From NCBI RefSeq assembly GCF_900456775.1, contig NZ_UAUL01000007.1, positions 248,001-312,000 on the forward strand: a stretch of 64,000 nucleotides of DNA, written 5' to 3'. The position numbers were made by a program, and so were the translations under genes. This document shows, piece after piece, positions 9,941 through 21,549 of this stretch. Each line of letters begins with the position of its first letter. Positions within the stretch are counted from its first letter, which is position 1. This DNA comes from Sarcina ventriculi. Its GTDB lineage: Bacteria; Bacillota; Clostridia; Clostridiales; Clostridiaceae. Under the pieces are notes generated by a model that did no database searches, was not told the DNA's origin, and saw only the letters and a program-made list of their open reading frames with translations.

Positions 9941-9958
9941 TTGTTAATTTATTAACTT
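9941..9958. promoter_or_regulatory. Rex-like operator, adhE copy 1, distal
   Basis: TTGTTAA-TTTA-TTAACTT has a perfect left half and five of seven matches on the right. The rest of 9690-10123 is AT-rich leader and promoter DNA without an open frame that I can support. Confidence 0.65.
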
Positions 9959-10123
9959 CTATCTTTAATTTTCTCCGTATTATTAACTATATCTTATGTG
10001 TATACAAATTTTAAAAAGCATTTTTAAACATATTTTTCTATAAATATGTATAAAATTCTATTAAATCCTTAAATTAAAATCATAATTATAACAAAGTTAT
10101 AGATTTAATTATTAAAATATAAC

Positions 10124-10169
10124 AAAAAAGACAGTTAATATTGTTTGTTAAATATCTACTGTCTTTTTT
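10124..10169 (-). terminator. Terminator of adhE copy 2
   Basis: AAAAAAGACAG pairs with CTGTCTTTTTT around a long loop, with a T run on the minus strand, just after the adhE copy 2 stop codon. Confidence 0.8.
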
Positions 10170-10189
10170 TATTCTAAAATATTATTTTT

Positions 10190-12781
10190 TTATTCTTCAT
10201 TATTACTATAAGCATTTATATACATTTCTTTTAATTCACTCATTAATGGATATCTTGGATTAGCCCCTGTACATTGATCATCAAATGCATCTTCAGTCAT
10301 TGAATCTAATGTGCTATAGAAAGCTTCCTTAGTTACTCCACACTCAGCAATTGTACTTGGAAGATTTATTTGTTTTTTAAGATTTTGTATTGCTTTTATT
10401 AAGTTTTCTACTTTTTCATCATCATTTTTTCCACCTAAATTTAAATGTTCAGCAATTTTTGCATATCTCCATTTAGCATTTGGATATTTATATTGTGGGA
10501 ATGATGCTTGTTTTCTTGGATTATCAACAGCGTTAAATCTTATAACATGGTCTATTAATATTCCATTAGCTACACCATGTGCTATGTGATGTTCTGCTCC
10601 TAATTTATGAGCCATTGAGTGACAAATTCCTAAGAATGCATTTGCAAATGCCATTCCTGCTATTGTTGATGCATGAGCCATTTTTTCTCTTGCTTTAACA
10701 TTTGTAGTTCCTTCACTATATGCTTGAGGAAGATACTTAAATACTAATCTTATTGCTTCTAAAGCTAATCCATTAGTAAATTCTGATGCTAAAACAGAAA
10801 CATAAGCCTCTATTGCATGAACTAAAGCGTCTATACCTGATGCTGCTGTTAATCCTTTTGGCATATTCATCATAAGTTCTGCATCAACTATTGCCATATC
10901 TGGAGTTAATTCATAATCTGCAAGTGGATATTTAACCCCTGATTGTTCATCAGTTATAACTGCAAATGGAGTAACTTCTGAACCAGTACCAGCTGATGTT
11001 GGTATTGAAACCATCATTGCTTTTTCACCCATTTTAGGGAATGGATATACTCTCTTTCTAATATCCATGAATGTCATAGCTAAATCATGGAAATTAACCT
11101 CTGGATGTTCATATAATACCCACATAATCTTTGCAGCATCCATTGGTGAGCCTCCACCTAATGCTATAATTACATCTGGGTTATAACTTCTCATAGCTTC
11201 AGCACCTTTTTTAGCTATTGCTAAAGTTGGATCTGGTGCAACTTCTGAGAACACTCTAAAATCTATTCCATTTTCATCTAAAACCTTAGTAATTTTATCA
11301 ACATATCCAAGCTCAGCTAAAACTCTATCTGTTACTATAAAAGCTTTTTTCTTTTTCATTTCTTTAAGCTCTGGAAGTGCAACTCCCAATGAACCATATT
11401 TAAAGTATACTTTTTCTGGCATCCTAAACCAAAGCATATTTTCTCTCCTCTCAGCTACACTCTTAATATTTATCAAGTGCTTAGGTCCTACATTTTCAGA
11501 AACTGAGTTTCCTCCCCATGAGCCACAACCAAGTGTTAAAGATGGTGCTAATTTGAAATTATAAATATCTCCTATAGCTCCTTGAGTTGATGGCATGTTA
11601 ATTATTGTTCTACCAGTTTTCATAGTAGCTCCAAACTTTTTAACCCTATCCTTTGATATTTGTGTATTTGTATATAAAACTGAAGTATGACCAAATCCTC
11701 CAAGCTCAACTAATCTCTCTGCTTTAGCTAAAGCTTCATCAAATGTTTTAACTCTATACATTCCAAGTACTGGAGATAATTTTTCATGAGAGAATTCTTC
11801 TTCAAGTTCAACTGATTCAACTTCCCCAATTAATACCTTAGCATCTTCTGGAACACTAACTCCAGCAAGTTCTGCTATTTTAAATGCAGATTGTCCAACT
11901 ATTTTAGCATTTAACCCACCATTTACTATTATAGTTTTTCTCACCTTATCTATTTCATCGCTCTTTAAGAAATAAGCTCCTCTATCAGCAAATTCCTTTC
12001 TAACCTCATTATAAATAGAATCCATAACTAAAACTGTTTGTTCAGAAGCACAAATAACTCCATTATCAAAAGTCTTAGACATTAATATTGAACTTACTGC
12101 CATTTTTATATGAGCTGTATCATCAATTATTGCTGGTGTATTACCTGCTCCAACTCCGATTGCTGGTTTTCCTGATGAGTATGCAGCCTTAACCATTCCA
12201 GGGCCTCCAGTTGCTAATGTTATATCACATTCTGACATTACTCTTTGAGTCATTTCTAAAGATGGTTCATCAATCCAACCTATTATGTTTTTAGGTGCTC
12301 CAGCTTTAACAGCAGCTTCTAAAACTATTCTTGCAGCTTCAATTGTTGCATTCTTAGCTCTTGGGTGTGGTGAAAAAATTATACCATTTCTAGTTTTTAA
12401 AGCTATAAGAGCCTTAAATATTGCAGTTGATGTTGGGTTTGTAGTTGGAACTACTGCTGCAACAACACCTATTGGTTCAGCAACTTTTGTTATACCAAAA
12501 GCAACATCACTATCTATAACTCCACAAGTTTTTTCATTTTTATATTTGTTATATATATATTCAGAAGCAAAGTGATTTTTTATAACTTTATCTTCTACAA
12601 TTCCCATTCCTGATTCTTCAACAGCCATTTTAGCTAATTTTATTCTAGCATTATTAGCAGCCAAAGCAGCTTGTCTAAAAATTTCATCAACTTGTTCTTG
12701 AGTATATGTTGAATATATTTTTTGTGCTTCTCTTATTTGAGAAATTCTTTCTAAAAGTTCATCCATATTTGTTACTTTCAT
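10190..12781 (-). CDS. adhE: Bifunctional acetaldehyde-CoA/alcohol dehydrogenase AdhE, copy 2
   Basis: A tandem paralogue of the preceding adhE, 863 residues, with the same architecture. The aldehyde dehydrogenase half has Cys244 in GVICASEQ, and the iron-dependent alcohol dehydrogenase half has [10 protein letters not shown] and the [17 protein letters not shown] metal region. Identity between the copies is very high except in the extreme C-terminus and a short stretch after residue 450. Both look intact. AAGGTG precedes the ATG by nine bases. Each copy has its own terminator and a long promoter region, so they are probably separate transcripts. Which copy dominates, and whether they favour different chain lengths, cannot be read from sequence. 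Confidence 0.95.
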   Translation of the reverse strand: MKVTNMDELLERISQIREAQKIYSTYTQEQVDEIFRQAALAANNARIKLAKMAVEESGMGIVEDKVIKNHFASEYIYNKYKNEKTCGVIDSDVAFGITKVAEPIGVVAAVVPTTNPTSTAIFKALIALKTRNGIIFSPHPRAKNATIEAARIVLEAAVKAGAPKNIIGWIDEPSLEMTQRVMSECDITLATGGPGMVKAAYSSGKPAIGVGAGNTPAIIDDTAHIKMAVSSILMSKTFDNGVICASEQTVLVMDSIYNEVRKEFADRGAYFLKSDEIDKVRKTIIVNGGLNAKIVGQSAFKIAELAGVSVPEDAKVLIGEVESVELEEEFSHEKLSPVLGMYRVKTFDEALAKAERLVELGGFGHTSVLYTNTQISKDRVKKFGATMKTGRTIINMPSTQGAIGDIYNFKLAPSLTLGCGSWGGNSVSENVGPKHLINIKSVAERRENMLWFRMPEKVYFKYGSLGVALPELKEMKKKKAFIVTDRVLAELGYVDKITKVLDENGIDFRVFSEVAPDPTLAIAKKGAEAMRSYNPDVIIALGGGSPMDAAKIMWVLYEHPEVNFHDLAMTFMDIRKRVYPFPKMGEKAMMVSIPTSAGTGSEVTPFAVITDEQSGVKYPLADYELTPDMAIVDAELMMNMPKGLTAASGIDALVHAIEAYVSVLASEFTNGLALEAIRLVFKYLPQAYSEGTTNVKAREKMAHASTIAGMAFANAFLGICHSMAHKLGAEHHIAHGVANGILIDHVIRFNAVDNPRKQASFPQYKYPNAKWRYAKIAEHLNLGGKNDDEKVENLIKAIQNLKKQINLPSTIAECGVTKEAFYSTLDSMTEDAFDDQCTGANPRYPLMSELKEMYINAYSNNEE

Positions 12782-12926
12782 AGCTAATTACACCTTATTA
12801 TAAAGAATGCTCTTTACAATATTCTCCCCTCTTAAAATATATCTATAATTTATGATAATTAAATATCAAAATCTATCGTGCAACATACAAAATTTAAATG
12901 TTTTAAATTTTATTAATTAATATTAG

Positions 12927-12944
12927 AAGTTAATAATTTAACCA
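12927..12944. promoter_or_regulatory. Rex-like operator, adhE copy 2, proximal
   Basis: AAGTTAA-TAAT-TTAACCA keeps the GTTAA-N4-TTAAC core. It starts 146 bases upstream of the ATG, nearly the same distance as the proximal site of copy 1 (144). Confidence 0.65.
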
Positions 12945-13022
12945 TCATTATTGCAATTTCAAATCAATACTAGTATAAAAACTTTTATTTTTATAAGTTT
13001 TCATTACTTTTTATTTCTTGTT

Positions 13023-13040
13023 ATGTTATTATTTTAACAT
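13023..13040. promoter_or_regulatory. Rex-like operator, adhE copy 2
   Basis: ATGTTAT-TATT-TTAACAT has symmetric ATGTTA/TAACAT arms and matches most fixed Rex positions. Confidence 0.6.
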
Positions 13041-13042
13041 AT

Positions 13043-13060
13043 ATGTTAATATGTTACTAA
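13043..13060. promoter_or_regulatory. Weak Rex-like site, adhE copy 2
   Basis: ATGTTAA-TATG-TTACTAA lies two bases after the previous site. The left half is good and the right half imperfect. Confidence 0.4.
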
Positions 13061-13077
13061 TTTCATTTTTAGCCTTA

Positions 13078-13095
13078 TAGTTAAATTGTTAACTA
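13078..13095. promoter_or_regulatory. Rex-like operator, adhE copy 2, strongly palindromic
   Basis: TAGTTAA-ATTG-TTAACTA has perfectly symmetric arms that extend one further base each side, and contains the GTTAA-N4-TTAAC core. Confidence 0.65.
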
Positions 13096-13174
13096 TTACC
13101 TTTAAAATTCTCTCTTTTATTTCATATTACTTATATATTCACCTATTTTTTTATTTTTTACTTCTTATTTACAT

Positions 13175-13192
13175 TTGTTAATATATTACTAA
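13175..13192. promoter_or_regulatory. Rex-like site, adhE copy 2, distal
   Basis: TTGTTAA-TATA-TTACTAA has a perfect left half and five of seven on the right. The remaining part of 12782-13264 is AT-rich and shows no further gene. Confidence 0.45.
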
Positions 13193-13264
13193 TACCTAAT
13201 TTCTTTATATGATTGCCTTTTTTCATAAACTAAAATAAATATTTTAAATTCTTGCAACTATAAA

Positions 13265-13293
13265 AACCTTGCCTAAACACATTAAGCAAGGTT
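13265..13293 (-). terminator. Terminator of spmAB
   Basis: The stem AACCTTGC/GCAAGGTT begins at the spmB stop codon and is followed by TTTTTA on the minus strand. Confidence 0.88.
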
Positions 13294-13817
13294 TAAAAAA
13301 ACAATAGATTAGTCATAAATATGGCCATTATTATAGCTACCAAATCTGCCATAACTGCTCCCCAAAGAGTATGTCTTATTTTCTTTATACCAACTGCACC
13401 AAAGTAAACTGTTATTGTATAAAATATAGTTTCTGTCCCTCCCATTATTACTGAAGCTATAAGTCCTGTTTTAGTATCCGCCCCAACAGTATTTATTATT
13501 TCTGTAAAAATCCCAAGAGCACCACTACCTGATAAAGGTTTTATGAAAACTAGTGGAACTAATTCCTTTGGAAGACCTATCAAACTAACTATTGGTGCAA
13601 AAAAATTATTAAGTAAATTCAAAAGATTAGCATCTTTAAATATTCTTACAGCTACAAGCATAGCAAGAAGTGGAGGAAATATTCTTATACAAACTTTAAG
13701 TCCATCTTTCGCCCCTTCTATAAACCACTCATAAACTTTAACACCCTTAATCATTCCATAACATACTATAATTAAAAGTATTAATGGAACTAAACTACTT
13801 GATAAATAATTTCCCAT
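13293..13817 (-). CDS. spmB: Spore maturation protein B
   Basis: A 174-residue membrane protein with a nucleoside-recognition (Gate) domain, including the family segment KPLSGSGALGIFTEI and the GGTETIFYTITVYFG region. With SpmA it is needed for full dehydration of the spore core, and hence heat resistance, in Bacillus and C. perfringens. It lies nine bases after spmA in the same transcript and is followed by a terminator. AGAGGTG precedes the ATG. Expression in the mother cell during sporulation is expected from the family, but I did not identify a sigma-E promoter. Confidence 0.92.
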   Translation of the reverse strand: MGNYLSSSLVPLILLIIVCYGMIKGVKVYEWFIEGAKDGLKVCIRIFPPLLAMLVAVRIFKDANLLNLLNNFFAPIVSLIGLPKELVPLVFIKPLSGSGALGIFTEIINTVGADTKTGLIASVIMGGTETIFYTITVYFGAVGIKKIRHTLWGAVMADLVAIIMAIFMTNLLFF

Positions 13818-13826
13818 ATAGCACCT

Positions 13827-14402
13827 CTAAAAATATCTTTGAAGTATTTTGCAACATATAATTCCAACAATACACGCTACTGCAGTTGATATTAATGCCG
13901 GAAGTATTATAATTGCTGGATTATTTGATCCTGCAGCTGCCCTTATAGATATTACGGTAGATGGTAAAAGCTGAATACAACATGCATTCATAACTAAAAA
14001 AAGAGCCATATCATTTGATGCAATTCCTTTTTTATTATTTATGTTATCCAACTCTTCCATAGCTTTTATACCAAAAGGAGTTGCTGCATTTGAAAGACCA
14101 AGCATATTAGCAGTTAAGTTCATAACAATTGCACCTAGCGCCTCTTCACTTTTAGCACTCTCTTTAAAAATCATTTTTAGTATTGGCTTTAAAAGTTTAG
14201 CAATTTTAGCAGTCAATCCACTTTTTTCAGCAACCTTCATAACTCCACACCAAAAGCACATAATTCCAACTAATGATATTACAAATCTTGTAGCACTTTC
14301 AGTTGATTCTATAACACCTTTTGATATAACTGCTCCTTGCCCTGTAAACACTCCAAATAATACTCCTGAAGCTATTATAAAAAACCATATGTAATTTATC
14401 AT
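13827..14402 (-). CDS. spmA: Spore maturation protein A
   Basis: A 191-residue membrane protein with about five hydrophobic segments and the Gate-domain core MCFWCGVMKVAEKSGLTAKI. The conserved NMLGLSNAATPFGIKAM motif follows in the middle. It is the first gene of the spmA-spmB pair involved in spore core dehydration. AGGAG sits close before the ATG. It is divergent from the small gene at 14513. Confidence 0.92.
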   Translation of the reverse strand: MINYIWFFIIASGVLFGVFTGQGAVISKGVIESTESATRFVISLVGIMCFWCGVMKVAEKSGLTAKIAKLLKPILKMIFKESAKSEEALGAIVMNLTANMLGLSNAATPFGIKAMEELDNINNKKGIASNDMALFLVMNACCIQLLPSTVISIRAAAGSNNPAIIILPALISTAVACIVGIICCKILQRYF

Positions 14403-14512
14403 ATTATCTCCTAATTATTAATCTCATATTAATATATGCCTTGCATTAACCATTTAGTAGTGATAACATAAAATTAACAGTTATATTTTATTTAATCCAA
14501 AGGAGAATTTTT

Positions 14513-14698
14513 ATGAACGAAGACAATTTAAAACTAGCTCAACAAGAAGTGGAAAATGCTTTAAAAGCTGTTGAAAATTTAGAGCAAATATTAGATTCAA
14601 ATGACTTGTCAAAAGAAGTTTTAAAGGAACAGTTCGTTTCCCTTACAAAAAAGGTTCAAGATTTAGAAAGCATTCTTAAAACTGAGGGTATTTTATAA
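14513..14698 (+). CDS. Small acidic coiled-coil protein of unknown function
   Basis: A 61-residue protein with a clear AAAGGAG site, no membrane segment and no Cys. It is largely helical by composition, with heptad-like hydrophobic spacing (LAQQEVENALKAVENLEQIL and later VQDLESIL), so a coiled-coil dimer is plausible. It is monocistronic, ended by its own hairpin, and sits between spmA and ccpA. I do not recognise the family. Confidence 0.75.
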   Translation: MNEDNLKLAQQEVENALKAVENLEQILDSNDLSKEVLKEQFVSLTKKVQDLESILKTEGIL

Positions 14699-14706
14699 TA
14701 TAAATA

Positions 14707-14743
14707 AAAAAAGCAGAAGGATCAATTCCTCTGCCTTTTTTAT
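14707..14743. terminator. Terminator between the small gene and ccpA
   Basis: GCAGAAGGA pairs with TCCTCTGC around a short loop, flanked by A and T runs. It can serve both convergent genes. Confidence 0.85.
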
Positions 14744-14770
14744 TGCTATCAATAATAAAACTTTTAATAA

Positions 14771-15787
<1,017 letters not shown>

Positions 15788-16085
15788 TTAAAATATTTAA
15801 TTTAATCAACCCTCATTTTTTCACCAATAATCTATTATAATATTTAGTATCATTTTATACAAGGGATTTATATTTATCCATTTTTTATTATTCTACTCAA
15901 AAACTTAGTATTTAACCAAATTCAGCTATATTGATTTTAAAAATCATATACTTATTCTTTGTAATAACATAAACATTTTATTCTAAAATAACAGTTGTTA
16001 AATTAGTCTACCTAATAATATTAATACGTTTTATCTAACTATGCAATTATTTGCATCACTAAATCATTAAAATTTATAATAATTT

Positions 16086-16122
16086 AAAAAGAGTATTGGC
16101 TTTATAACTTAAGCCAATACTC
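16086..16122 (-). terminator. Terminator of ileS
   Basis: The perfect stem GAGTATTGGCTT/AAGCCAATACTC is followed by TTTTT on the minus strand. Confidence 0.92.
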
Positions 16123-16143
16123 AGTTTTCATATCAACTAACAA

Positions 16144-19100
16144 CTAGATTTTTTCAACAATTATACCTAAATTTTCACCGTTTATTACAGTATCCACATA
16201 GTTTTTATCAGAACCGTAAACAACTTTTTCTGTTAAAGTATCTTTCTTTATTGTATCTTCAAACTTTTTAACAACATCCATAAGCATATCATTGTTAGCT
16301 AAATAAAGAGTTATTCTATCTAAAACTTCAAATCCATTTTCTTTTCTCATATTTTGAATTTTTGATATTATTTCTCTTACATGACCTTCTTCTCTTAACT
16401 CATTTGTAATAGTAGTATCTAAAACTACACCAATTTGTCCTTCACCAGCAAATGCATATCCTTCTAAACCTTGCATTGTTACAAGTAAATTTTCTTTATT
16501 AAGTTCAATCTCTACTCCATTAACATTTATAACTTCTACTTCTCCATTTTGAAGTTTTTGTGCAAGTTCCATTTGATTTTTGCTAGCTATTTCTTTTCTT
16601 ATTGCAGGTATAAGTCTACCATAAGCCTTTCCTAAAACAGGTAGATTAGGTTTTATTTTAAACTTAACATGAGCAGAAAGATCAGCTCCAAATTGAACTT
16701 CCTTTATATTAAGTTCGTCTTTTATTATATCTCCATAGTATTTTGGAAGAGCATCTGTTGATATTAACATTTCTGAAAGTGGCTGTCTATTCTTAATATT
16801 AGCAGCATTTCTTGCACTTCTTCCAAGCTTAACTAATCTATACGCTAAGTCCATTTCTTTTTCTAACTCTTTGTTTATAGCCTTTTCTGAAACTTCTGGC
16901 CATATGCATAAATGAACACTTTCCTTAGCTTCTTTATCTAAATTAACCACTAAATTTTGATATATTTCTTCTGTTACAAATGGAACAAAAGGAGCAGCTA
17001 CTTTAACTAAAGTAGTTAAAACTCTGTATAAAGTTGTATACGCACCTATCTTATCATCAGTTAATTCTTCTGACCAGAATCTTGCCCTATTTCTTCTTAC
17101 ATACCAGTTTGATAACTCATCTGTAAACTCTTCAATTTCTAAAGCTGCTTGAGTTATTCTGTAATTATCTAAATGTTCATCAATATCTTTAACTAAAGTA
17201 TTAAGCTTTGACATCATCCATTTATCCATTACATTATCTGATACAAAGTCTTTGTAATCTAATGGATTAAAGTTATCAAGTTCTGCATATAAAACATAGA
17301 ATGAGTATACATTCCATAATGTACTTAAGAACTTTCTTTGAGTTTCTGCAACATCATCTATTGAAAATCTTGTTGGAAGCCATGGAGCACTTGCAGTATA
17401 GAAATGCCATCTTGTAGCATCTGCACCTTGTGTATCTAAAACGCTAAATGGATCAACTACATTTCCTTTAGATTTTGACATTTTTAATCCTTTTTTATCT
17501 AAAACGTGACCTAAAACTATACAATTTTCAAATGGATTTCTATCAAAAATTGCTGTTGATGTAGCAAGTAATGTATAGAACCATCCTCTTGTTTGGTCTA
17601 CAGCTTCTGATATAAATTGAGCTGGATAGTTTTGTTCAAATAATTCTTTGTTTTCAAATGGATAATGGTGTTGAGCAAATGGCATTGAACCTGAGTCAAA
17701 CCAACAGTCAATAACCTCTGCTGTTCTAGTCATTTCTTTTCCACATTTTTCACATTTAATATGAACATTATCTATAAATGGTTTATGAAGTTCTATTCCA
17801 TCTGGAACATTAATTCCCTTTGCCTTAAGTTCTTCAACACTTCCTATACACTCTCTGTGACCACATTCACATTCCCATATTGGAAGAGGAGTTCCCCAAT
17901 ATCTATCTCTTGATATTCCCCAATCAATAACATTTTCTAAGAACTTACCAAATCTACCTGTTCTTATGTTGTCTGGATACCAATTTATTTTATTGTTATT
18001 TGCTAATAACTTATCTCTAAGAGTTGTCATTGCAACAAACCAACTCTCTTTTGGATAGTAAAGAAGAGGTGTATCACATCTCCAACAATGTGGATATGAG
18101 TGAAGGTGCTTTTCAGCTTTAAATAATTTGTTATTTTCCTCAAGCCATTTACAAATACTTTCATCACATTTCTTTACAAACTTACCTGCCCATGGAGTAA
18201 CTTCTTCTACGAATTTACCTTCTCTATCAACTAAGTTTATAAAAGTAATTCCATTAGCTTTGGCAACTAAACTATCATCCTCACCATAAGCTGGAGCTAT
18301 ATGAACAATACCAGTACCATCTGATAAAGTTACATAATCACCATGAATTACCTCAAAAGCTTTTCCCTCAACTTTTCCAAAAGGCATTAATTGTTCGTAT
18401 TTAGTTCCAAGTAATTCTGTTCCAGGAAATTCTCTAATTATTTCATAATCTTCACCTAAAACTTTTGGTGCTAAATCCTTAGCCAATATAACTATTTCAT
18501 CCTCAATTTTTGCTTCAACATATGTATATGCCTTGTTTATACATAAAGCTAGATTTGAAGGTAATGTCCACGGAGTTGTTGTCCAAGCTAATATATATTT
18601 ATTATCTTCTCCTGCTACTTTAAATTTAGCAATTGCAGTTAAGTCTTTAACATCTTTATATCCTTGAGCAACTTCATGAGAAGATAAAGCTGTTCCACAT
18701 CTTGGGCAATATGGCATAACTTTATGACCCTTATAAAGTAAGTCTTTATCCCACATTTGTTTTAAAGCCCACCATACTGATTCTATATAATTATTATGAT
18801 AAGTAACGTAAGGATGTTCCATATCTACCCAATATCCTATTTGGTCAGTCATTTTTTCCCACATGCTTACATAAGTAAATACGCTTTCCTTACATTCTTT
18901 AACGAACTTTTCAACTCCATATTCCTCTATTTGAGGTTTTCCTGAAATTCCAAGCTTCTTTTCTATTTCAAGCTCAACTGGTAACCCGTGAGTATCCCAA
19001 CCTGCTTTTCTTATAACCTTATGCCCTTTCATAACTTTGTATCTTGGAATAATATCCTTCATAACCCTAGTTAAAACATGACCTACATGAGGTTTTCCAT

Positions 19101-19254
19101 TTGCAGTTGGAGGTCCATCATAAAAAGTAAAATATTCTCCATCTTTATTCATATCAAAATTCTTTTGCTTTATATCTTTTTCTTTCCAAAAATCAGCTAT
19201 ATCTTTTTCGATTCCAACAAAACCTGATTTTGGAAGTTCAACTTTCTTATACAT
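16144..19254 (-). CDS. ileS: Isoleucyl-tRNA synthetase, eukaryotic-like type
   Basis: Charges tRNA-Ile. At 1036 residues it has the HIGH motif as HVGH (56-59) and KMSKS near residue 593, with a long CP1 editing domain between them. Paired CxxC zinc motifs are present around [10 protein letters not shown] and [10 protein letters not shown]. The start and the sequence [19 protein letters not shown] are typical of the type 2 (eukaryotic-like) IleRS class. That class includes mupirocin-tolerant enzymes, so low mupirocin sensitivity is possible but not shown here. AAAGGAG lies nine bases before the ATG. Control is by an Ile T-box with its own promoter. Confidence 0.96.
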   Translation of the reverse strand: MYKKVELPKSGFVGIEKDIADFWKEKDIKQKNFDMNKDGEYFTFYDGPPTANGKPHVGHVLTRVMKDIIPRYKVMKGHKVIRKAGWDTHGLPVELEIEKKLGISGKPQIEEYGVEKFVKECKESVFTYVSMWEKMTDQIGYWVDMEHPYVTYHNNYIESVWWALKQMWDKDLLYKGHKVMPYCPRCGTALSSHEVAQGYKDVKDLTAIAKFKVAGEDNKYILAWTTTPWTLPSNLALCINKAYTYVEAKIEDEIVILAKDLAPKVLGEDYEIIREFPGTELLGTKYEQLMPFGKVEGKAFEVIHGDYVTLSDGTGIVHIAPAYGEDDSLVAKANGITFINLVDREGKFVEEVTPWAGKFVKKCDESICKWLEENNKLFKAEKHLHSYPHCWRCDTPLLYYPKESWFVAMTTLRDKLLANNNKINWYPDNIRTGRFGKFLENVIDWGISRDRYWGTPLPIWECECGHRECIGSVEELKAKGINVPDGIELHKPFIDNVHIKCEKCGKEMTRTAEVIDCWFDSGSMPFAQHHYPFENKELFEQNYPAQFISEAVDQTRGWFYTLLATSTAIFDRNPFENCIVLGHVLDKKGLKMSKSKGNVVDPFSVLDTQGADATRWHFYTASAPWLPTRFSIDDVAETQRKFLSTLWNVYSFYVLYAELDNFNPLDYKDFVSDNVMDKWMMSKLNTLVKDIDEHLDNYRITQAALEIEEFTDELSNWYVRRNRARFWSEELTDDKIGAYTTLYRVLTTLVKVAAPFVPFVTEEIYQNLVVNLDKEAKESVHLCIWPEVSEKAINKELEKEMDLAYRLVKLGRSARNAANIKNRQPLSEMLISTDALPKYYGDIIKDELNIKEVQFGADLSAHVKFKIKPNLPVLGKAYGRLIPAIRKEIASKNQMELAQKLQNGEVEVINVNGVEIELNKENLLVTMQGLEGYAFAGEGQIGVVLDTTITNELREEGHVREIISKIQNMRKENGFEVLDRITLYLANNDMLMDVVKKFEDTIKKDTLTEKVVYGSDKNYVDTVINGENLGIIVEKI

Positions 19255-19379
19255 TAACCTAAACTCCTTTCATTATTAAATGTATATCATAATAAATAAT
19301 TAATTATTGGTTTACTAATTAATTATTTGCTTACTAAGTAAATTTTAGACAGATATATAAAAAATCCTTTAAAAACAAA

Positions 19380-19675
19380 AAACTCCGTCCTCTAAAGGAC
19401 GAAGTATATTCGCTGTACCACCTAAATTGCATAGTTATCTTAGCAATAAATTTTAAAATTATATAAGTAAGGTTTCTTGCTAAGTTTCGTAAAAGCACAT
19501 ATTATGCCTTAATCCTGTAACGTGGATAAACGGGATAACTTAATAAAAATAAAACTTTCGTTCAGCATCCAACTCACAGGTGATATTCCTTAAATTTTCC
19601 TATGATTTTTCACCAACCAATCACTCTCTAAAAGGCTTGAATTTAAGTACTTGCCCTGATCAAAGTTACTAAAAA
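19380..19675 (-). promoter_or_regulatory. T-box leader, isoleucine specifier
   Basis: On the minus strand the specifier loop GAATATCACC carries ATC (Ile) at 19584-19582, in the same context as the ATG of the metG T-box. The T-box sequence TAGGTGGTACAGCG is followed by the terminator stem CGTCCT/AGGACG (about 19383-19403) and a T run. The specifier matches the gene downstream. Confidence 0.95.
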
Positions 19676-19676
19676 A

Positions 19677-19705
19677 ATTATATAATAGCCTCCTAAAAAA
19701 GTCAA
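19677..19705 (-). promoter_or_regulatory. ileS promoter (sigma-A type)
   Basis: The minus strand has TTGACT (19705-19700), a 17-base spacer and a perfect TATAAT (19682-19677). The -35 lies only seven bases after the stop codon of the upstream LPXTG gene. Confidence 0.85.
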
Positions 19706-19711
19706 TAAAGT

Positions 19712-21049
19712 CTAGTTATCTATTTTTTTATACCCAATAAAAAAACTTCCTAATAAAAACATGAAAATACCTACATATAAAGACAAATAATTAACTGGAA
19801 ATATTCCTGTTTTAGGTAATGTATTAGCAATATCTTTTTGACTTTTTTCATTTTCACTATCACTTTCCGCTATTAACAATGGAGTTTCATCTTTATCATT
19901 CAAACTATTTAAATTACTATTTTCTAAAGCAATTTCTTCTTTTAAATATCCAACTACACTGCTAACTTTATTATCCGAATTAACTTGTGCTTTTATTATT
20001 AAATTTTCTAATCCGACACTATTTAGTTCTTTTTGCTCTTCATCACTTAAAATAACTGTATACATTCCATCTACTAAAATATCATCCTTACCAAATTTTA
20101 AAATATCCCCAGATATACTAGTTATATTTTCTAAATATAAGTATTTTTCTATATTTTTATCCTTAGTTATTAATACTTTATTATCCATTTTCTTATTTCC
20201 TATATATATTTTCAAATCATTTTTTTCATTTTTCAAATCTAAATTACTATCTATTTTAAAAGTTATTTTTAATTTATCATTTTCTTTTATTATTTCTAAG
20301 TTTGAAACATTAACCTTATAGCTTTCTTCATTTTTATTAACATTTTTCGTATCAGCGCTATATATAATATTAGAATTATTTCTTTCAGACACTTCTCTAA
20401 CCCTATTATCACTTAATAACTCTTCAGATGTTTCAACATTTTGGATTGAATTTTCTATATCTAAAGAATTATTAATTTCATTGATATCATAACTATCCTT
20501 TACATAAATTATCTCATCATGCATATCTGTATCTTCTAATTCTATACTCTCTTTATTGTTTAATTCCATGCATTTATCTTCTTCAAACTTATAGTCTGTA
20601 TAATATAAAATAATTTTTTCTAAAATATCTGTTATTTCATAAACGGTATTAATCTTACCATCATTTAAGTCTATAATTTTCTCTTTAATTTCATCATTTA
20701 CAACATGTATATCATTTAGATATCTTATAATATCATTTAAATCATTTAAATTTACTTGCAAAAACTCATCAACAATTTCTTCGTAATTATAATTGCTGTA
20801 ATCTCCATTCAATAAATCATATAATCTCTCAATTTCTAAAATGCATTTACTATAATTTAAAATATCTATTTTTTCTTCTTTATTATCATCTAGTTCATTA
20901 TTTATTTCTTGTAATTCTTCGTAATCTTTATTTTCATAAACTTCTTCTCTTTCTAAAATGTTTTCTATTTCAACTCCTAAAGCATTATTTGAAATAAAAA
21001 AAATTAAAAATACAAGTAATAGCACTATAACTCTACTTTTCTTTTTCAT
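19712..21049 (-). CDS. LPXTG cell-wall-anchored surface protein, very acidic
   Basis: About 445 residues, starting at the ATG six bases after AGGAG; an ATG two codons earlier abuts the ribosome site. A signal peptide is followed by a long Asp/Glu/Asn-rich region (~30-230). A probable beta-rich domain of ~115 residues then follows (YKVNVSNLEIIKENDKLKIT onward). The C-terminus has LPKTG, a hydrophobic stretch and a YKK tail, the sortase A sorting signal. I do not recognise the central domain; it has some resemblance in size and layout to NEAT-like ligand domains but lacks a motif I can confirm. No terminator of its own is visible before the ileS promoter. Confidence 0.85.
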   Translation of the reverse strand: MKKKSRVIVLLLVFLIFFISNNALGVEIENILEREEVYENKDYEELQEINNELDDNKEEKIDILNYSKCILEIERLYDLLNGDYSNYNYEEIVDEFLQVNLNDLNDIIRYLNDIHVVNDEIKEKIIDLNDGKINTVYEITDILEKIILYYTDYKFEEDKCMELNNKESIELEDTDMHDEIIYVKDSYDINEINNSLDIENSIQNVETSEELLSDNRVREVSERNNSNIIYSADTKNVNKNEESYKVNVSNLEIIKENDKLKITFKIDSNLDLKNEKNDLKIYIGNKKMDNKVLITKDKNIEKYLYLENITSISGDILKFGKDDILVDGMYTVILSDEEQKELNSVGLENLIIKAQVNSDNKVSSVVGYLKEEIALENSNLNSLNDKDETPLLIAESDSENEKSQKDIANTLPKTGIFPVNYLSLYVGIFMFLLGSFFIGYKKIDN

Positions 21050-21259
21050 GCACATCTCCTAACACTTTCTAATTCTAGCTATGATATTACCCACTTTTTT
21101 ATTTAATTAAACAAATATTAAAAATATTTTAAATATTTATTTTTATTATTAATAAATATTTATTATTATTTATGTTTATGACTTATTTTGATATAATTAA
21201 ATTAATTAAAATATCCTTTATAAATAGTAATTTAAACTAACTCACTAGGAGGAATTTTT

Positions 21260-21475
21260 ATGGATAATAAAGATTTACAAGAAATTGTTTTAGATAAAAT
21301 GACTAAAGTTTGTGTATGTAAAGCTATATCAAAAGCTAAAATTAAAGAATCAATAAAATTAGGAGCTGATACATTAGATAAAGTTATAAAAGATACTGGT
21401 GCTTGTACTGGTTCATGTAAAGGTTCTAGATGCAAACTTAAAATAGAAAATTTAATAACTGAAATGAATAATTAA
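21260..21475 (+). CDS. BFD-like [2Fe-2S] protein
   Basis: A 71-residue stand-alone protein of the bacterioferritin-associated ferredoxin type. The CVC motif near residue 18 and the later cluster GACTGSCKGSRC provide the cysteines for a [2Fe-2S] centre. In Bfd the cluster donates electrons to bacterioferritin to release iron, and in other proteins this domain mediates internal electron transfer. No bacterioferritin or nitrite reductase gene lies nearby, so its partner is unknown. AGGAGG precedes the ATG. It is monocistronic and followed by a strong hairpin. Confidence 0.82.
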   Translation: MDNKDLQEIVLDKMTKVCVCKAISKAKIKESIKLGADTLDKVIKDTGACTGSCKGSRCKLKIENLITEMNN

Positions 21476-21482
21476 TTACTTT

Positions 21483-21511
21483 AAGGCTATGATTATGATA
21501 ATCATAGCCTT
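21483..21511. terminator. Terminator downstream of the BFD-like gene
   Basis: A perfect 13-bp stem AAGGCTATGATTA/TAATCATAGCCTT with a three-base loop and a T-rich tail. It also lies just beyond the convergent DUF1643 gene. Confidence 0.88.
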
Positions 21512-21549
21512 AATTTTCTTGCTCTTAATATTACTATAAATTTTATAGT

